Translations under genes and position numbers: made by a program | Notes under the pieces: generated by a model | Databases searched by the model: none | Told to the model about the DNA's origin: nothing | What the model saw: only the letters and a program-made list of their open reading frames with translations | From: Polytrichum commune | Lineage: Eukaryota; Streptophyta; Polytrichopsida; Polytrichales; Polytrichaceae | Assembly: GCA_950295325.1 (NCBI GenBank) | Contig: OX485803.1 | Coordinates: 31,126,001 to 31,190,000, forward strand | Direction of reading: 5' to 3' | DNA length: 64,000 bases | Shown here: positions 58,444 to 64,000 of the stretch, in pieces | Numbering within the stretch: position 1 is the first letter of the stretch | Layout of the letters: each line of letters starts with the position of its first letter

Positions 58444-60845
58444 GTAGAGTTATGCGTAATGTCCCTCAAATAAGGATAAAACCATGTGTGTGATCCTTCT
58501 CTAAGAAGATCTTCTTTTAAGAGCTTGTTATCTTGTCATGTTGGAGCCTATTTTAAAAGTTGGGTGAAAATTTTGGGATCTTCTTGTTCCCCTTCTCAAA
58601 CTTTGAGAGAAATCTCAGAGTTAAAATAGGAAATGCGCATGGGACATGCTATCTTAAATACCATATTGGCCTATGCAAGGCTAGCTTGGCCCACCCATCT
58701 TAGTAAGACAAGCTAGAAAACAAGTTTTTAATAACCCAACACCACTCTTTATATATGATAATCTAAGCATTTAAAACAAAACAAAAACTTAGGTGACTTG
58801 TGTTAATTCTTAGAAACTCAGGGTTTGGGACGAAACCCATGGTTTCGTCTGCTTTCCTTCACAAAATAACTCTATGGGCAGGTCTCTGTATCCCAACTAG
58901 GGCTTTTCATTCCTTAAATTCTGACTCGAGCTCACTGCAATCAAGGTTTCTGTTTTCCATTCAAATGAATTATGAGATCCCAATTCTCCAAGACTTGAGT
59001 CAACAGCTTTCACCCCACTATTAATTAAGTAGCAGTTTATCAATTGCTTAGTAATTGTCGATGATGGTGATTAGTCCGTGCTTTCAAAGCAGAGGTTCAA
59101 GTGACTCATTAATTTTGTACATGCTGACACAGGGACCTTTCTAGAATGCATTCCCAGCCGAAATGAAGGAACTGGATAACAAATGAGTTATGATGTAAGA
59201 TTAAGTTTGAAGTGTGGCGAATAATTCATCAAATGATTGTGTCAATTTTGTTTCAAGTGTGTGTCCAGTAATGTGTAACAATCTGATGCACAAGTGGGAT
59301 ATCATTTGAGCAACTCCTGGTGATACTTAACGTATGCGTGCCCTTCCTCTTTTCATCTTCCAATTTCAAGTTATCCAACTGTACAAAGCTGCAACTAATG
59401 CTCACATAAATAGCTGCAATTTGTGTTTCCATGCATTATTGCAAAATTCACTTCCATTGATTGTCCACAAACTAACATAGTTGGGATGCAGTGCGATGTA
59501 AACTAATCTGGAAATCTCACACACTAATTTCTGGAATGCAAGTCTGTGTGACTCAAACAAAATAGCTATGTGAAAACAGTTTCAAGAATCAACATTTGGT
59601 GACTGCCATGTAATAGATTTTTATCACTTCAATCTAGTGTGACTGTTATCTTCTTTTTCTAATAATATAATTCCGGCTAAGTTACACCAATTGCACCAAT
59701 TCTTGAGAGTTCCTTTCAGAAAATTTGCGCCGCATTGTATAAAGGCAGGCCAATTTCATTGTCAGGACTCTGAAATGTAACCTCCCAATGGAAACCCCAA
59801 ATTCCAACATGATTGTAACTGAATTCATTGGCATTGCACTCTCCCTTGGAATGCACCTTCACCTAAAGCATGCAGATGTTATTCGGTTACTTTTCTTAAT
59901 TGGAGACCTACTTTTGATTGGTGTGTGGTTAGGCAAGGATAAAAATACATATTGTATGTTTTTTAAAACACCATAAAGACACATGTTTGAAAGAGATTGG
60001 ACTGTGTCTTCAAGTTTTATTAACCATTTCATAATTAACACTGAACACAATTTGGAGAATCTATGTATTCACCCAAAGAATCAACAAACATGCACTTCTG
60101 CTCATTATAACTAAATCATGGAGGTCTGATTTTCAATTTGGTTTCTGCCAATGCTTCACCAAAGATTTTCAATTGCAAAACAAGTTTCATTGTGTATTAC
60201 GCTATAATCGACTGAACTTGGAGAACCAAAAACTGAAAGGGAAAATACCCACATAGCTTAGGCTTTGGCAGTGTGGCACTCTCTTCACCATAATTGCTCC
60301 GTTCTTTGAAGTGCAGACTAATTGACAGTCTTGGTCATCAGTTTCTTGTGCACCAAAAACTTTATAAATATACATGGAAACCACCTTCTTACAAATTGAT
60401 TCATTATGAGTCTGTGAGTCCAGAATCCAGCTTCCAGATACACCAAGCCTGAAGATGCTACTTACTTACCTCCTGTTCTGCCTCTTTATTAAGACACTTT
60501 TGGTCATGCAAGAAAATGTTGTATTCTTGTCACTATGACAATTTCGTCTCGAATGTCATCCTTTCAAGTTTTTTTTTGAGGAAATGGCCTGTTTTAATGT
60601 AAAATGTCATTTTGCAAACCTGATGAAGATACATAGTATGAAAGAACATATTGTATTGAAGACATATGCTCACAACGTTCCCCAAGGTTCGTCAATGTTC
60701 ACAAGGTTTCTCAAGGTGCCCTAGTGTTCCCCAAGGTTTCCCAATGCTTACAACGTTCCCCTAGATTTTCCTGCATGTTCCAAAGCACTAATCACACATG
60801 AACCTTGAAATATATGTGGATCCTATCACGTATGCACATTAATCA
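58444..60845. other. Non-coding region
   Basis: No gene is supportable; the ORF at 58800-59024 has no recognised motif. 59883-60230 is a dispersed repeat copy. 60676-60790 is a degenerate array of GTTCCCCAAGGTT-type words. Confidence 0.4.
59883..60230 (+). repeat. Dispersed repeat of ~345 bp, copy 2
   Basis: Direct-orientation match to 33545-33890; see that entry for shared phrases. It contains one extra stretch (near 59945-59965) absent from the other copy. Confidence 0.7.
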
Positions 60846-61004
60846 CCTCTATTATGTGACAAATCATGCCTAAGAAATGTTGTCTAACGAATGTCGTAGT
60901 CGTAGTATGGAGGTAAATCACCACTAGAAAGTTTGGTCACTGGGAAATGCGTCATGAAGTTAGGGTGTCATATAGTTGAGTGTCATAATACGGAGGGTAG
61001 ACTG
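60846..61004 (-). mobile_element. pogo-like terminus
   Basis: Read on the minus strand from 61004: CAGTCTACCCTCCGTATTAT then GACACTCAACTATATGACACC. This parallels the left end of the element at 31609 (TAGTCCAACCTCATTAATAC then GACACTCGTTTATACGACACC). TA follows at 61005-61006. The other end was not found, so this is a fragment or solo terminus. Confidence 0.5.
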
Positions 61005-62317
61005 TATTACACACATTCAAAAATTTCATAGTTTTGTAAGCGTGATGATGGCATTGTTTAGTGTCAAGGGAGATGTTTGGGCATAAGGTAATCAAGTGTT
61101 GAAGTTATACTTCAGGATATTTGGGGACATTTGCACCCTTCAATTTAACTAAATAAAATTGGGAAAATTCTTGTGTGTTCACGAAAGAAACACGGACCAA
61201 ACCACATAATTTTTTGGAGAGTAGTAAGAATTGTCCAAATGCCATCTACCCTTAGGGGCTTCATATACCATGTAGGAGGGCCTTCAAACATGGCTAGGTA
61301 GCCCTTAAAGTAGCCCCAATTTGGCCTTACTTCTAACCAGGTTGTTAAATTTCAAAGAACGTTCAATATCAAAGAAGTTCGGTAAATGCTGTTCATCTTC
61401 ACATTGAGTCCTTGGAAAACACCCTTCTTGCATGCTCCTCGAACTCAAGATGTACCCACATGTCCCTAAACTCAAAATTTAGGCGTCCTTGCTACACCCA
61501 ACCCTTGTTGCAATGCATGCGACCCTTGCTACGAATTTGAAGGTCCTCGATCCACTCTCCTAGTCGCCTATTGCAGCAAAAATTGCTGCTACGCAATTCT
61601 TCTACATCCAACAACATTGTCAGCTAAGTCAACCTCCTCGCCATCAAAATTTGAAACCGAGTCATCATCTTTGGTAGACCAATCCCCATCCAAAGCAGTG
61701 TCAAATAGAAGGCGAAAGAGATCCTTTGGATCCTTGTTGGCCATTTGATGCATGTACTAAGATTTCATGTCAGTGTTGAGAATTGAGTGCCGAACTCAAT
61801 GAGTTCTCATGCCAAACTACAATATGTTTATGTTTTTTTTGGGTATTCCTATTTTTGTGCAAATTTGTTGAATAATCTAGCTGCAACTAAATTGGAGCTC
61901 AGAGCCATTGCTACATTGGTTGATGAGTGTTAATTGTAGGTTGTGATTAGTCTTTTACAATTGCAAGTTTTAGAATTAGTTTGCGCTACCAACACTGCTA
62001 CTACTTGATTCGAACGTTGTCTCGAATGCACCCTAAACTTCGTCTTGCCATTGATCTATTGTCGTTGTGAAGACTACCTTGCAACCCCGGATTTACAGTT
62101 ATCTGGGATGGATACAAAATACAATGCATACCTGGCAGGTTAGGACACAGGTTTAGGTGACACCCATGGGTTGTTGTTACTTTAACCCTAACTTCCTTAA
62201 CCAGTCAGAATCCTAGTGTTTCCAAGTCCCGCCAGGTACATGTTGTGATCTTTTGGTTGTTTCCTTATTAATCTGAGGAATATTCCTCAGATTCCTCTAA
62301 AATGATACATTGTTTTC

Positions 62318-62400
62318 CTGAGGTCTTGAACTTCAACTGGCTATTTCTCAAACTGAAACGGTTTATCTGTAACTAGTGGCCGGTTTATCATCCTCCCGCT
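62318..62400 (+). repeat. Dispersed repeat A, downstream copy
   Basis: GGTCTTGAACTTCAACTGG, TATTTCTCAAACT and GGTTTATCTGTAACTAG match the copies at 43440/44343 and 50905. It is uninterrupted and so serves as an empty-site reference. Confidence 0.65.
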
Positions 62401-63204
62401 CATTTCCACTGTTCCTGCCTGCATGCACAAACAGTATATATAATACATACAAAATATTGTTGACTTCATAACTGCTGCAGTCATGACTTGGACATGATCT
62501 CAAGCTCTGTCAGGCTTTAAGATTAGGTCAACCCTATGTGGAAACTCAGCTCGGTTCTAATAAGTTAGCTAATGAGTCATGTGGGCAACCCTCAAAGCTA
62601 AGTTAAAGCCTGTCAAGATCCTCCACCTTCTCTATGGTGACTGCATGCATGGAGTCTTCTCATCGTCAATTATCAATTATCGGTGGTGCAGCAATTACTG
62701 CGGCTTGCTATATATGTAGTGCTCAGCAGCAGCTACTTTAATTCCAAGGGTTCAAGAGAGGAGCATCATAACATTGTTCAGCCTCTGAGGCCCGTTCCCT
62801 AGCCAAATACACCCTAGCTACCCTCCTCCGTAAACTCACTCCCTCTCTTATATCTTGAAACCCTAGGGAATGGATATTATGCTCACTTTCAATCTCTCTC
62901 CTTGTTGTCACATTTACTTTCCATATATCATGGTTTTTTTGACTAATTATCATATTTAGTGTACTTCCACAATAGAAGTATGGGGATTGATTGGGGTTGA
63001 ACTACCTTAATGGTCCCTTTTTTGAGTGGAACCGGAAGTTTTGGAGGGTTTCTTTGACATATGAGCAATCCATCAAGGTTTTCAAGCCACGCGCTTGCTC
63101 TTACAATTGATTTTTTCAATTTGTGCCCAATTTTTTAAAGAAAAAAGCCATACGCTTGCACGCATCATGTTGTTATCATTGTAATAATTGTCATTATTGC
63201 AAGG

Positions 63205-63330
63205 TTGACTTTGTGTTATTCCATAATGTCATAAATTATAATAATTCTCTATTATCACGCATCCATGTTGATTCTACACACCTTAAAAATCCCATGTACT
63301 TTGGTTGCCACAAAGCGTTATATTAAGAAG
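63205..63330 (+). repeat. Dispersed repeat of ~130 bp, copy 2
   Basis: Matches the reverse complement of 39735-39865, including TTTGTGTTATTCCATAATGTC-type and ACTTTGGTTGCCACAAAG phrases. Confidence 0.65.
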
Positions 63331-64000
63331 GTTAGAGTGTATTAACTAGGCCCATTTGCCATTAACTGAAATACTAGTGAAGAGCAAGGGTTTGGGTTGG
63401 GACATGTAGATATCACCATGGTCAAGTGACCAAGCCGGTCTCCTTGTCTTTGTAGCCTCTTGACACAATCCCGGCTAGTAGACACTGATAGCTTGTTGCC
63501 TTACAAGATTATTATAAGAGTAACGCTAGTGATACATGACTAGAGTGACAAAATATACATTTATTTGAATGGAAGCATTTCATACGGTTCAAGTGAAAGT
63601 TGTCTATAATTACACCAGAAGTCTAAAAGTGAAATGAAAATATGCAATGTTCCATAAAATACAATTGCATTTCCGTTGTTCAGCTCTTACATAGGAGTTT
63701 CATTTTCCAAGATTTGGTCCTCATGGCTCCAAGAATCTGCAAGTTTTCAAAACTTAACTAATGTAATTAATTATAGACGAACAACCATCATGTCACTGCT
63801 ACTGTATTTTTTCTGGACACTCGGACACCAAGTAGCCTGCCAGAGAAAGCTTGAACTTGATGAAAACTTCAGAATTCATACCATACAGTATAAATAGTAT
63901 TACATTCACATCATTCTTTATTAAAAAGTGTGTAGGGGTTAAGTGACCTAGAATTTTGCGGCAATCATGTGTCTTTGGTTGGTTATAGATGAACAGCTTG

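Larger units (their letters stand above)
61007..64000. other. Non-coding region to the window edge
   Basis: No gene is supportable. It contains dispersed repeat A (62318-62400) and the partner (63205-63330) of the repeat at 39735. The ORFs at 62738-62953, 63123-63326 and 63676-63897 have no recognised features. Confidence 0.4.

Overview
This is an AT-rich, repeat-dense stretch of a large plant nuclear genome. Plant origin is inferred from a multi-exon BAHD acyltransferase, a non-chromoviral Ty3/gypsy element, many Tourist-like MITEs and a tRNA-derived SINE. The lineage cannot be fixed from the sequence; a gymnosperm or fern-sized genome would fit the long introns, decayed retroelements and solo LTR. 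No bacterial operons, CRISPR arrays, rRNA or convincing tRNA genes were seen.

Layout. 1-0.9 kb: the last two exons of an unrecognised plus-strand gene. 0.9-6.4 kb: AT-rich sequence without a supportable gene. 6.5-9.6 kb: a dead DD34E Tc1-like transposase gene split by a 2.1-kb solo LTR with a 5-bp target duplication (GCACT). 10.6-19.2 kb: a complete but decayed Ty3/gypsy element bounded by the duplication TTTAG, with a 1.47-kb 5' LTR and a 3' LTR cut to 0.64 kb. 19.2-42 kb: no gene, but several TIR elements (27.8-28.7 kb with TA duplication; 31.2-33.1 kb with TTA duplication and a nested pogo-like element), a 56-bp minisatellite, LTR-like fragments, poly-G runs and dispersed repeat pairs. 42.1-44.3 kb: a cluster of nested foldback/MITE elements.

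44.7-51.8 kb: the only recognisable plant gene with most of its structure, a BAHD acyl-CoA-dependent acyltransferase in six exons on the plus strand. Its HXXXD motif is intact (HALVD) and its DFGWG motif is rewritten. Intron 1 is built of about five degenerate tandem units. The intron-3/exon-4 junction has been tandemly multiplied, leaving a dead pseudo-exon. Intron 4 carries a SINE with a perfect 10-bp target duplication. The splice donor after the small third exon appears to be lost (AT in place of GT), so the gene may be a pseudogene or use an altered transcript.

53.6-55.9 kb: a decayed retroelement-like coding region with a zinc-knuckle remnant. 57.45-58.44 kb: a TIR element carrying a GGGCATGGGT minisatellite. 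58.4-64 kb: non-coding sequence with a second pogo-like terminus and copies of repeats found elsewhere in the window. The main theme is nested insertion; for several elements the pre-insertion site can be rebuilt from target duplications or from repeat copies in the same window.
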